DNA of 64,000 bases from Thiobacillus denitrificans (GCA_020723405.1 DYIY01000005.1:186001-250000), one strand, 5' to 3'. Counted from the first letter of the stretch, positions 55,204 through 63,210 are shown. Notes: a model not told the origin generated them from the sequence alone. Numbers and translations are program-made.

Positions 55204-55521
55204 ATGACAACCGAGTCCACGGAACTCATCGACAAGGACGAACACATCGAACAGGCCTCCCGGGCCCTCAAGGCCATGTCCCACCCCCTCAGGCTCAAGA
55301 TTCTCTGCGTGCTGGGCGATAAGGAAGTCAGCGTCCAGGATATCGTGGAAAACGTGGGCACCTCCCAGAGCAACATCTCCCAGCACCTGGCCATCCTGCG
55401 TGACAAAGGGGTGCTGCGCACCCGCAAGGATGCCAACCGGGTGTACTACCGGGTGGGCGATACCCGCACCCTGCAATTGATCGGCATGATGCGCGACGTT
55501 TTTTGCGGTTTTGCCAAATAG
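55204..55521 (+). CDS. ArsR-family regulator of the SqrR/BigR persulfide-sensor type
   Basis: A 105-residue winged-helix repressor. The fold is clear: AMSHPLRLKILCVLGD, the recognition helix-turn-helix VGTSQSNISQHLAILRDKGVL, and the wing RKDANRVYYRVG. Two cysteines are present only at Cys35 and Cys101, 66 residues apart, the same separation as the persulfide-sensing pair of SqrR (41/107) and BigR (42/108); no arsenic-type CxCxxC site exists. Sulfur oxidation of the pair releases such repressors from DNA. GGAGA precedes ATG. The next operon, with a perfect palindrome on its promoter, encodes an RND pump, DUF2892 and rhodanese. The repressor's own target is inferred. Confidence 0.85.
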   Translation: MTTESTELIDKDEHIEQASRALKAMSHPLRLKILCVLGDKEVSVQDIVENVGTSQSNISQHLAILRDKGVLRTRKDANRVYYRVGDTRTLQLIGMMRDVFCGFAK

Positions 55522-55554
55522 GCAGCAGCCGGGCGGGATGATCCGCGCTTATCC

Positions 55555-55583
55555 TTGCATAAGAAAAACTAATGAGATATATT
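55555..55583 (+). promoter_or_regulatory. Sigma70 promoter of the RND/rhodanese operon
   Basis: TTGCAT (55555-55560), exactly 17 bases, then TATATT (55578-55583), about 78 bases before the TolC-like gene. The hexamers are close to consensus and the region is AT-rich. The operator described separately covers the -10, so a bound repressor would block polymerase. Confidence 0.75.
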
Positions 55584-55599
55584 AGCCGCAACTAATATA
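55578..55599. promoter_or_regulatory. Perfect palindromic operator over the -10 box
   Basis: TATATTAG (55578-55585), six bases (CCGCAA), and CTAATATA (55592-55599) form a perfect 8-base inverted repeat of 22 bases. Its left half is the -10 of the promoter. This is the size and position expected of an ArsR-type dimer site. The ArsR gene lies directly upstream, so it is the best candidate binder; no second copy of this word is visible in the window. Confidence 0.75.
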
Positions 55600-55660
55600 C
55601 CCGTGCCTCCTTGGTATCCCACTGAGCGGTGCGGGCTGACGTCTCAGCAAGGAGCGTTAC

Positions 55661-57046
55661 ATGGATCAATTGAATCTATGGCGGCCCCTGGCACTGGCCG
55701 CCCTGCTGACGGTAGCCTTGCCGGCCTCCGCTGAACAGTTGGAATACCGGCAGTGCCTGGACCGGGCCTTGGCCCAGAATCCGGACCTGGCGGTGAGCCG
55801 GGCCCAGATTGAGCAGGCCGAGGCCGCCGCTCGCCAGGCCCAGGGCAACCGTCTGCCGCGCCTGAATCTCTCGTTGACGGCCAGTCGCAGCAATGACCCG
55901 CTGAATGCTTTCGGCATGAAACTGGGGCAAAGCAACGTCACCTTCGGCGACTTCGGCCCCCCGGCTGGCGGGCCATTCGGAAGCTACCCGGCCAACCTCA
56001 ACACCCTGAACAACCCCGACGCGGTCAACAACTTCAATTCCCGCATCGAACTGCTGGTGCCCGTCTACAACGGTGGCATGGTGCAAAGCTACGTGGACAC
56101 GGCCAAGGCCTACGTCCGGGCAGCCCAGTCCGGCGACCGGATGGCCCGCCAGCAACTGGCCAAGCACGTATTGATGGCCTACCAGGGCGTGCATACGGCC
56201 CGGGCCTACATCAAGCTGGCCGACGAAGCCAAGGCTGCCGCCGAGGAATTCGTGCGCATCAGCGAGAAGCTGCACCGCCAGGGCATGGTGGTGAAGAGCG
56301 ACGTGCTGACCGCCCAGGCCAACCTCCAGGACGTGAAGATCAAGGGCATCGAGGCCCGCAACGCCGAGGCCGCCGCCCTGAATCAGTTGGCCCTGCTCAT
56401 GGGCCAGTCCCTGGACGCCCCCCTGGACGTGGGCGCGCCGGTGGAGCCGGCCATGCTGCCCGGCAACCCCGCCGACCTGCGGGCCCAGGCGGCCAACGAC
56501 CACGCCGGGCTGAAGGCCCTGCGCAGCCAGGTGGAGGCCGCCGGTGCCCAGGTCAACGTGGCCCGGGCCGGCAAGAAACCCCAGTTCAACGTCATGCTGC
56601 GCCAGGACTGGAACGACGACACCCTGGGCTTCGACGCTTCTTCCTATACCGTGGCCGGCGTGCTGTCCTGGAGCGCCTTCGACGGCGGCACCACCAACGC
56701 GGCCATCGACCGGGCCCAGGCCCAGCGCAATGAACTGCTTGCCAAGCTGCGCCAGGCCGAGGAAGGCATCGGTTATCAGGTCACCGACGCCCACCGCAAG
56801 GCCCAGGAAGCGGAAGAGAAGATCGCCGCCCGGCAAGCCGGGCTGGAACAGGCCCGGGAAGCCCAGCGCCTGGTGAAGCGCCGCTACGAGAACGGCATGG
56901 CCACCCTCATAGAACTGCTGGGGGCCCAGGCCCAACTGGACAAGGCCAATGCCGACCTGGTGGCCGCCCGCTACGAACTCGCCGTCAACCGGGCGGAACT
57001 GAAGCGCGCCGTGGGCGTGCTCGATCCCGCCGCCGAAAACCTCTGA
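55661..57046 (+). CDS. TolC-family outer-membrane efflux channel
   Basis: A 461-residue outer-membrane factor, with signal peptide (ALAALLTVALPASA) and two tandem OEP halves: CLDRALAQNPDLAVSRAQIEQAEAAARQAQGNRLPRLNL and the second half with LKALRSQVEAAGAQVNVARAGKKPQFNV, each followed by long helices. It would form the exit channel for the RND pump encoded downstream. AGGAG precedes ATG. It is the first gene of the operon that includes adaptor, pump, DUF2892 and rhodanese, all on one strand with gaps of 14 and 3 bases and then repeat-filled spacers. Confidence 0.94.
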   Translation: MDQLNLWRPLALAALLTVALPASAEQLEYRQCLDRALAQNPDLAVSRAQIEQAEAAARQAQGNRLPRLNLSLTASRSNDPLNAFGMKLGQSNVTFGDFGPPAGGPFGSYPANLNTLNNPDAVNNFNSRIELLVPVYNGGMVQSYVDTAKAYVRAAQSGDRMARQQLAKHVLMAYQGVHTARAYIKLADEAKAAAEEFVRISEKLHRQGMVVKSDVLTAQANLQDVKIKGIEARNAEAAALNQLALLMGQSLDAPLDVGAPVEPAMLPGNPADLRAQAANDHAGLKALRSQVEAAGAQVNVARAGKKPQFNVMLRQDWNDDTLGFDASSYTVAGVLSWSAFDGGTTNAAIDRAQAQRNELLAKLRQAEEGIGYQVTDAHRKAQEAEEKIAARQAGLEQAREAQRLVKRRYENGMATLIELLGAQAQLDKANADLVAARYELAVNRAELKRAVGVLDPAAENL

Positions 57047-57060
57047 CCAGGAGCCCCATC

Positions 57061-58149
57061 ATGGTCCCCAAGCAGAACAACACCCTCACCCCCCTCGCGC
57101 TGGCCCTGGGCCTGACCTTCAGTTCTCTCCTGGCCGGCTGCTCCGGCGAGGAACAGGGCGCTGCCCAGCAGACTGCCGCCCAGCGCACGGTCCAGGCCCA
57201 GACCCAGGTCATCCAGCCCGTGGAAGGGGTGGACACCACGGCCATCACCGGCACCGTGGAGGCCCTGGAATCGGTGCGGGTGGCCTCCCGCCTGATGGGA
57301 TACATCAAGGACATCGCCGTGGTGGAAGGCCAGGCGGTGAAGGCCGGCCAGCGCCTGTTCAGCATCGACCCCCTGGACATCGAAGGGGCCGTGGCCCAGG
57401 CCAGCCTGGGCCTGAAGCAGGCCGAAGACGCCATGAAGGACGCCGAAGCCGACTACAAGCGCTTCGAGACCCTCTACAAGGAAGACGTGGTGAGCCGGCA
57501 GAACTACGAGAAGATGAAGCTCAACTACGACATGGCCGTTACCCGGGCCGCCCAGGCCAAGGCCGGCCTGGGCACCGCCCAGGGGCAGATGCGCTACGCC
57601 ACGGTGACCTCGCCCATCAACGGCGTGGTGACCCGCAAGCTGGCCAACGAGGGCGACATCGCCGCCCCGGGCCATCCGGTGCTCATGGTGGAAAACCCGT
57701 CCCGCCTGCAGGTGCGCGGCAACGTCACGGAAACCCTTTACCGGGGCCTGAAGATCGGTGCACAGGTCATGGTGGAAGTGGACGGCCAAGATCAGCCGGT
57801 CGCCGCCAGGGTGGCGCAACTGGCCCCCGCTGCCGACCCCATGACCCGCACCTACACGGTGAAGCTGGACATCGCCGCGCCCAATCTGACCAGCGGCGCC
57901 TTCGCCCGCATCCTCTTCCCCACCGGCAAGCGCAGCGTCCTGGCGGTGCCGGAAGCCGCCGTGCTGGACCGGGCCGGCATCGTCGGCGTGTTCGTGGTGG
58001 ACGCCCAGGGCAGCGCCCAGTACCGCATGGTGCGGGCGGGCAGGAAGGCGGACGGCCAGGTGGAAATCCTCTCCGGCCTGAACCCGGGCGACAAGGTGGT
58101 CACGGGCAACGCCCAGGCCGTGAACAACGGCGACAAGATCCAGGGATAA
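57061..58149 (+). CDS. RND-type periplasmic adaptor lipoprotein
   Basis: A 362-residue membrane-fusion lipoprotein, with lipobox SLLAGC (Cys about 27). It shows the lipoyl half-motif (SRLMGYIKDIAVVEGQAVKAGQRLFSID), a coiled-coil hairpin (QASLGLKQAEDAMKDAEADYKRFETLYKEDVVSRQNY), the second lipoyl half (VTSPINGVVTRKLANEGDIAAPG) and the beta-barrel and membrane-proximal domains ending LNPGDKVVTGNAQAVNNGDKI. It links the TolC-like channel with the RND pump. It is three bases from the pump gene and clearly co-translated. Confidence 0.94.
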   Translation: MVPKQNNTLTPLALALGLTFSSLLAGCSGEEQGAAQQTAAQRTVQAQTQVIQPVEGVDTTAITGTVEALESVRVASRLMGYIKDIAVVEGQAVKAGQRLFSIDPLDIEGAVAQASLGLKQAEDAMKDAEADYKRFETLYKEDVVSRQNYEKMKLNYDMAVTRAAQAKAGLGTAQGQMRYATVTSPINGVVTRKLANEGDIAAPGHPVLMVENPSRLQVRGNVTETLYRGLKIGAQVMVEVDGQDQPVAARVAQLAPAADPMTRTYTVKLDIAAPNLTSGAFARILFPTGKRSVLAVPEAAVLDRAGIVGVFVVDAQGSAQYRMVRAGRKADGQVEILSGLNPGDKVVTGNAQAVNNGDKIQG

Positions 58150-58152
58150 GCC

Positions 58153-61100
58153 ATGAGCGCCCCCGAACACGACGCCCCCATGAACCTGGCGGGCAAGCTG
58201 GCCCGCCAGTTCCTCACCTCCAAGCTCACCGCCCTGTTCATCCTGGCGGTGACCCTGACAGGCCTGCTGGCCCTGGCGGTGACCCCCCGGGAGTACAACC
58301 CCCAGATCGTGGTGCCGGCGGCCAACATCATCGTCGCCAAGCCCGGCGCTTCCGCCGCGGAAATCCACAACCTGGTGGTGAAGCCCCTGGAAGCCATCAT
58401 GAACGCCCAGTCCGGGGTGGACCACACCTATGGCTACGCCACCAACGACTTCGGCCTGGTGACGGTGCAGTTCAAGGTGGGCGAAAGCCAGGAAGACAGC
58501 CTGGTGAAGCTCTACAACCAGTTGATGCAGAACATGGACAAGGTGCCCCCCGGCGCCATGGAGCCCATGGTCAAGCCCATCAACGTGGACGACGTGCCCA
58601 TCATGACCCTGACCCTGAGCTCCGGGGCCATGGACGATTACCGCCTGCGGGAAGTGGCCCAGCGCCTGCTGGAACAACTGCGCAACGTGCCCGGCGTGTC
58701 CTTCACCCAGTTGCTGGGCGGCCGGGCCCGCACGGTGAACGTGTGGGTGGACCCCCAGCGCCTGGAAGGCGCCGGCCTCACCCTGGACCGGGTGGACCAG
58801 ATGCTGCGCGGCGCCAACGTGGCCGCTCCCCTGGGCGACCTGGTGCGTGACGGCCAGAGCCGCCCCCTGCGCCTGGCGGGTTTCCTGGGTTCCGCCGAGG
58901 AAGTGGGCAGGATCGTAGTGGGCGTGTCCAACCTGGGCGCCCCGGTCTATCTGAAGGATGTGGCCAGGATTGAGGACGGTCCCGCCGAAATCGAGGAGAC
59001 CACCCGCTTCGCCTACGGCCCCGCCGCCGGCAAGGGCGCAACCGGCGAACAGCCCGCCGTGACCCTGGCCATCGCCAAGAAGGCCGGCACCAATGCGGTG
59101 GTGGTGGCCGACGCCGTGCTGGCCAAGCTGGAGGAACTGAAGCAGCAGGCCATCCCCGCCGGGGTGGAGGTGGCCGTGACCCGCAACGACGGCGCCAAGG
59201 CCGACGCGGCGGTAAACGAACTGGTCATGCACCTGGGCATCGCCATCGCCTCGGTGGTGGTGATCCTGGTCATCTTCCTGGGCTGGCGGGAGGCGGGCAT
59301 CGTCACCCTGACCGTGCCCCTGATCCTCTTCGTGGTGCTGGCCGTGGGCCTGGCCTTCGGCCAGACCATCAACCGCATCACCCTGTTCGCCCTGATCCTC
59401 TCCCTGGGCCTGCTGGTGGACGCGGCCATCGTGGTCATCGAGAACATCCACCGCCACCTGCACCACGGCGGCAAGAAGCCCTTCGCCGAGACCCTGGTCA
59501 TCGCCACCAACGAGATCGGCAACCCCACCAACATCGCCACCATCGCGGTGATCCTGGCCTTCATCCCCATGGCCTTCGTCACCGGCATGATGGGTCCCTT
59601 CATGCTGCCCATCCCCTTCAACGTGCCGGTGGCCATGATCGCCTCCATCGTCATCGCCTACATGGTGGTGCCCTGGGCCTCCAACCTGTGGCTGGCCAGG
59701 AAGGCCGCCCGCCAGGCCCTGGAAACCACGCCGAGCCTGGACGAACCCCACCAGCCGGACGCCCTGCAGAAGGCCTACGTGGCGGTCATCACCCCCCTGA
59801 TCCGCTCCGCCTCCAAGCGCAACATCACCTTCCTGGTGGTGCTGGGCCTGCTGGGCGGCGCCATGCTCATGCCGGCCTGGCAGTTCGTGCGGCCCTCGGG
59901 ACTCAACGGGCCCCTGTCCCCCCTGGGCGTGGAACTGAAGATGCTGCCCAACGACAACACCAACACCCTGCTGCTCCAGGTGGACATGCCCGCCGGCACT
60001 TCCCTGGACGCCACCGACCGGGTGGCCCGGGCGGTGGGCGGCGTGGTGGCCCGGCATCCCCACGTCACCGACTACCAGACCTTCCTGGGCCTCACCGCCC
60101 CCATCGACTTCGCCGCCCTGGTACGGGGCGACATGATCAAGCGGGGCAGCAACCTGGCCCAGATCCGGGTGAACCTGGTGGACAAGCACCACCGGGACGA
60201 TTCCTCCCACGCCATCGCCGATCAGTTGAACAAGGCCCTGGCGGAAGTACGCAAGGCCTATCCCGCCGCCCGGCTGAAACTCTATGAAACGCCCCCTGGA
60301 CCGCCGGTCCAGGCCCAGATCCTGGCCGAGCTGTACGGTCCCGACTACAACGTGCTGCGCGCCGCCGCCGCCCACGTGGACCAGGCCTTCGAGGGCATCT
60401 ACGGCATGATCAACGTGGACGACTCGGTCACCGCCAACGCCGACAGCTTCCACGTCCGCGTGGACAGCGAGAAGGCCCTGCTGTCCGGCGTGGCCCCCGG
60501 CCAGGTGGCCAAGCTGCTGCGCGACTACGTGTCCGGCTTCGCCATCGGCACCCTGCACGTGGACAACGCCCGGGAACCCATCGACATCAAGGTGCGCCTG
60601 CCCCGGGAACTGCGGGCCGGCCCCGAATCCCTGATGAACCTGCGCATCACCAACCCCCACGGCATGCAGGTGCCCCTGTCGGCCATCGCCAGCGTGGAAA
60701 AGGTGCGGGAAGCCAAACCCATCTACGCCCGGGACCAGCATCCCATGGTGATGGTGGGCGGCGAACTGCTGCAATCCAGCCCGGTGTTCGCGGTACTGGC
60801 CCTGGACCAGATGCTGGACGGCAAGGCTCTGCCCAACGGCGCCACCTTCACCACCGGCAACCTGGGCTTCACCCAGGCCGCCCCCAAGGACGTGGTGGAC
60901 TACACCCTGCTGTGGGGCGGCGAGATGCGCCTCACCCTGGACGTGTTCCGGGACCTGGGCTCCGCCTTCATCGTCGCCCTCATCCTCATCTACCTGATGC
61001 TGGTGGGCTACTACAAGTCCTTCATGCTGCCAGTCATCGTCATGGGCGCCATCCCCCTGACCCTGGTGGGCGTGTTCCCCGGCCACTGGGCCACCAGCCA

Positions 61101-61437
61101 GGCCTTCACCGCCACCTCCATGATCGGCGTCATCGCCCTGGCCGGCATCGTGGTGCGCAACTCCCTGCTGCTCATCGACTTCATCCTGGACTACCGCAAG
61201 CAGGGCTACGACCTGGAAAAAGCCGTCATCGAAGCCGGCGCCGTGCGCTTCCGGCCCATCCTGCTCACCGCCCTGGCCATCATCCTGGGCTCCGCCATCA
61301 TGATCACCGACCCCGTCTTCGGCGGCCTGGCGGTGAGCCTGATCTTCGGCACCTTCGCCTCCACGGCCCTGACCCTGGTGGTGATTCCGCTGATGTATTT
61401 CTTGTGGCAACGGAAGCTGGTAGGGGGGAGTAGGTAG
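58153..61437 (+). CDS. RND-family efflux pump
   Basis: A 1094-residue inner-membrane proton-driven efflux pump, with 12 membrane segments split into the usual two halves and large periplasmic loops. The membrane segment with the proton-relay site reads GLLVDAAIVVIENIHRH, so Asp423 is followed by Ala424 where many pumps of this group have Asp-Asp. The C-terminal half repeats with MIGVIALAGIVVRNSLLLIDFI. Substrate is unknown. The last codons (VGGSR) lie in the heptamer repeat element that fills the next gap, suggesting the 3' end was trimmed or extended by it. Confidence 0.92.
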   Translation: MSAPEHDAPMNLAGKLARQFLTSKLTALFILAVTLTGLLALAVTPREYNPQIVVPAANIIVAKPGASAAEIHNLVVKPLEAIMNAQSGVDHTYGYATNDFGLVTVQFKVGESQEDSLVKLYNQLMQNMDKVPPGAMEPMVKPINVDDVPIMTLTLSSGAMDDYRLREVAQRLLEQLRNVPGVSFTQLLGGRARTVNVWVDPQRLEGAGLTLDRVDQMLRGANVAAPLGDLVRDGQSRPLRLAGFLGSAEEVGRIVVGVSNLGAPVYLKDVARIEDGPAEIEETTRFAYGPAAGKGATGEQPAVTLAIAKKAGTNAVVVADAVLAKLEELKQQAIPAGVEVAVTRNDGAKADAAVNELVMHLGIAIASVVVILVIFLGWREAGIVTLTVPLILFVVLAVGLAFGQTINRITLFALILSLGLLVDAAIVVIENIHRHLHHGGKKPFAETLVIATNEIGNPTNIATIAVILAFIPMAFVTGMMGPFMLPIPFNVPVAMIASIVIAYMVVPWASNLWLARKAARQALETTPSLDEPHQPDALQKAYVAVITPLIRSASKRNITFLVVLGLLGGAMLMPAWQFVRPSGLNGPLSPLGVELKMLPNDNTNTLLLQVDMPAGTSLDATDRVARAVGGVVARHPHVTDYQTFLGLTAPIDFAALVRGDMIKRGSNLAQIRVNLVDKHHRDDSSHAIADQLNKALAEVRKAYPAARLKLYETPPGPPVQAQILAELYGPDYNVLRAAAAHVDQAFEGIYGMINVDDSVTANADSFHVRVDSEKALLSGVAPGQVAKLLRDYVSGFAIGTLHVDNAREPIDIKVRLPRELRAGPESLMNLRITNPHGMQVPLSAIASVEKVREAKPIYARDQHPMVMVGGELLQSSPVFAVLALDQMLDGKALPNGATFTTGNLGFTQAAPKDVVDYTLLWGGEMRLTLDVFRDLGSAFIVALILIYLMLVGYYKSFMLPVIVMGAIPLTLVGVFPGHWATSQAFTATSMIGVIALAGIVVRNSLLLIDFILDYRKQGYDLEKAVIEAGAVRFRPILLTALAIILGSAIMITDPVFGGLAVSLIFGTFASTALTLVVIPLMYFLWQRKLVGGSR

Positions 61438-61552
61438 TCGGTAGTTTGTAGTCGGTAGCCTGTAGCTTTTGATTTCCGCGCCTGGGGCGCGCAAAACCAG
61501 CGGCCGACTACCGACTACCCGCTACCGACTACCCGCTACCGACTACCGACTC
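61433..61552. repeat. Heptamer-repeat hairpin element (RND/DUF2892 gap)
   Basis: Five tandem 7-mers of the GGTAGTC type occupy 61433-61467 (GGTAGTC, GGTAGTT, TGTAGTC, GGTAGCC, TGTAGCT); the first covers the RND stop codon. After a core with CCGCGCCTGGGGCGCGC come seven more 7-mers, CCGACTA or CCCGCTA, at 61504-61552. The arms are complementary. The core word TTTCCGCGCCT...GGCGCGC also occurs, inverted, in the element at 62256. The heptamer register is exact throughout each arm. Confidence 0.92.
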
Positions 61553-61569
61553 ATCAAAAGGATTTTTAA

Positions 61570-61800
61570 ATGACCATCGAACGCATCATCCGCATCATGG
61601 CCGGCGTCATGACCCTCTTGTCCCTGGCCCTGGCCCACTTCACCGGCCAGGTGGACATGACCAGCCTGTCCTGGCTCTGGCTCACCGCCTTCATCGGCCT
61701 GAACCTGCTGCAATCCGGCTTCACCGGCTTCTGCCCCCCGGAAAAGCTCTTGAAGAAGCTGGGCTTCCAGGAAGGCGGCAGCGCCTGCTCCACCAAGTAA
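61570..61800 (+). CDS. DUF2892 inner-membrane protein
   Basis: A 76-residue protein of the DUF2892 (YgaP-type) membrane family: MTIERIIRIMAGVMTLLSLALAHFTG, then LSWLWLTAFIGLNLLQSGFTGFCPPEKLLKKLGF. Two membrane helices are evident, and the conserved cysteine of the FCPPE motif and the second cysteine (GSACSTK) are at the C-terminal side. The family is repeatedly found with rhodaneses and BigR-type regulators. It probably serves in sulfide or sulfane-sulfur handling at the membrane. The next gene encodes a membrane-anchored rhodanese. Confidence 0.9.
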   Translation: MTIERIIRIMAGVMTLLSLALAHFTGQVDMTSLSWLWLTAFIGLNLLQSGFTGFCPPEKLLKKLGFQEGGSACSTK

Positions 61801-61837
61801 CGGTAAACTCGCGGTTTTCCGATTCGCCGCCTCGCCC

Positions 61838-62251
61838 ATGGACTTCGTTACCCAAAACATCTGGCTCATCCTCCTGGCCGCCTTTTCCGGCTTCATGCTC
61901 ATGGGCGGCTTCAGCCTGCTGGGCCGCCTGTCCGGCGTGAAACAGATCGGTCCCCAGGAAGCGGTTCTGTTGTTCAACCACGACGAGGCCCTGGTGCTGG
62001 ACGTGCGGGAGCAGTCCGAATGGGCCGACGGCCACATCGGCAAGGCCAAGCACATCCCCCTGGGCCAGTTGAAGAACCGCCTTTCCGATCTGGAGAAGTA
62101 CAAGGGCAAACCCATCGTCGCCGTGTGCCGCAGCGGCAACCGCTCCGGCAATGCCTGCGGCATCCTGCGCAAGGCCGGCTTCGAGAACCTGCACAACTTG
62201 GCCGGCGGCATGCTCGCCTGGGAACAGGCCGGGTTGCCGAAAGAACGCTAG
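61838..62251 (+). CDS. Membrane-anchored rhodanese
   Basis: A 137-residue protein with an N-terminal membrane helix (IWLILLAAFSGFMLMGGF) and a rhodanese domain whose active-site loop is CRSGNRS, as in the rhodanese at 1814. DVREQSEWADGHIGKAKHIP is the other family block. Orientation of the domain relative to the membrane is not certain. It is usually found in front of grxC-secB-gpsA in betaproteobacteria, as here. The gap after it is filled by the third heptamer element. Confidence 0.93.
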   Translation: MDFVTQNIWLILLAAFSGFMLMGGFSLLGRLSGVKQIGPQEAVLLFNHDEALVLDVREQSEWADGHIGKAKHIPLGQLKNRLSDLEKYKGKPIVAVCRSGNRSGNACGILRKAGFENLHNLAGGMLAWEQAGLPKER

Positions 62252-62255
62252 CGAT

Positions 62256-62340
62256 GGTCGGTGGTCGGTAGCGGGTAGCTTTGCTAGCGCGCCAAAGGCG
62301 CGGAAACTCAGGCTACCGACTACCAACTACAGACTACCGA
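62256..62340. repeat. Heptamer-repeat hairpin element (rhodanese/grxC gap)
   Basis: Three tandem 7-mers (GGTCGGT twice and AGCGGGT, 62256-62276) are followed by a core with GCGCGCC-AAA-GGCGCGG and four more 7-mers (CTACCGA, CTACCAA, CTACAGA, CTACCGA at 62313-62340). The arms are complementary. The core is the reverse complement of the core at 61468-61503, so this is the same element in opposite orientation. It starts four bases after the rhodanese stop codon. Confidence 0.9.
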
Positions 62341-62374
62341 CTGAAGCCATACGTTCATTTGAGAAAGGACCCCC

Positions 62375-62632
62375 ATGCCTCCCGTGAAAATGTACTGCAC
62401 CGCCGTCTGCCCCTACTGCGTCATGGCCGAGAAGCTGCTGACCAGGAAGGGCGTGACCAACATCGAGAAGATCCGTGTGGATCTGGAACCGGCCCGGCTC
62501 CAGGAGATGATGCAGATCACCGGCCGGCGCACCGTGCCCCAGATCTACATCGGCGAGCGCCACGTGGGCGGTTTCGACGACATCTCCGCTCTGGATGCCG
62601 CCGGCGAACTGGACCCCCTGCTGGCCGCCTGA
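62375..62632 (+). CDS. grxC: Glutaredoxin 3
   Basis: An 85-residue glutaredoxin with active site TAVCPYCVMAE and the cis-Pro/Gly part GRRTVPQIYIGERHVGGFDD. It reduces protein and glutathione mixed disulfides in the cytoplasm. GAAAGGA precedes ATG. It is followed by secB, the standard betaproteobacterial order. Its leader includes the tail of the heptamer element. Confidence 0.95.
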   Translation: MPPVKMYCTAVCPYCVMAEKLLTRKGVTNIEKIRVDLEPARLQEMMQITGRRTVPQIYIGERHVGGFDDISALDAAGELDPLLAA

Positions 62633-62690
62633 GGAATAACCACCACGCCGGCCCTGGCAGGCAGGGCCCGGCCTGATCCAATTCGCCGGA

Positions 62691-62714
62691 CCGTCATGAT
62701 GACGGGGCTATAAT
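62691..62714. promoter_or_regulatory. -10 element and short dyad before secB
   Basis: CCGTCA-TGA-TGACGG (62691-62705) is a perfect inverted repeat directly upstream of a consensus TATAAT at 62709-62714. No -35 at 17 bases is convincing. A factor binding the dyad could act on the start of secB transcription, which would begin around 62721. Confidence 0.45.
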
Positions 62715-62745
62715 CCGACGTCTTTATCCTCTCTGCGGAACCGTC

Positions 62746-63210
62746 ATGACCGACCAACAACCCCAACAACAGGCCCTGCCCCTCTTCCAGATCGAGAAGA
62801 TCTACGTGAAGGATCTCTCCCTGGAAGTGCCCAACGCCCCCGCCATTTTCCTGGAACGGGAAGCGCCCACCATGGAAATGCAGCTCAACACCCAGAGCGC
62901 CCCCGTGGACGCCGCCAGCGGCATCTACCAGACCATCCTGACCCTGACCATCACCGCCAAGATTAAGGACAAGACCGCCTTCCTGGTGGAACTGCAACAC
63001 GGCGGCATCTTCCGCATCCAGAACATCCCACAGGAAGCCCTGGAGCCCGCCCTGGGCATCGGCTGCCCCAACATCATCTTCCCCTACGCCCGGGAAGCGG
63101 TGTCCGACGCCGTCCTCAAGGCCGGTTTCCCCCCCCTCATGCTGCAACCGGTGAACTTCGAAGCGATGTACATGCAGCAACAGCAGGCCCGCGGCCAGCA
63201 ACCCAACTGA
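62746..63210 (+). CDS. secB: Protein-export chaperone SecB
   Basis: A 154-residue SecB, a cytoplasmic tetrameric chaperone that keeps preproteins unfolded and brings them to SecA. FQIEKIYVKDLSLEVPNAP, then the acidic strand block and CPNIIFPYAREAVSDAVLKAGFPPLMLQPVNFEAMY are typical. The C-terminal tail is Gln-rich. It follows grxC and precedes gpsA, the usual order. Confidence 0.97.
   Translation: MTDQQPQQQALPLFQIEKIYVKDLSLEVPNAPAIFLEREAPTMEMQLNTQSAPVDAASGIYQTILTLTITAKIKDKTAFLVELQHGGIFRIQNIPQEALEPALGIGCPNIIFPYAREAVSDAVLKAGFPPLMLQPVNFEAMYMQQQQARGQQPN

Noticed and set aside
56971-61494. A 1507-codon open frame on the minus strand opposite the RND operon
   Set aside because: It is antisense to three clearly conserved genes, is composed of His/Gly/Val/Gln-rich sequence typical of complementary high-GC codons, and has no ribosome-binding site or domain.
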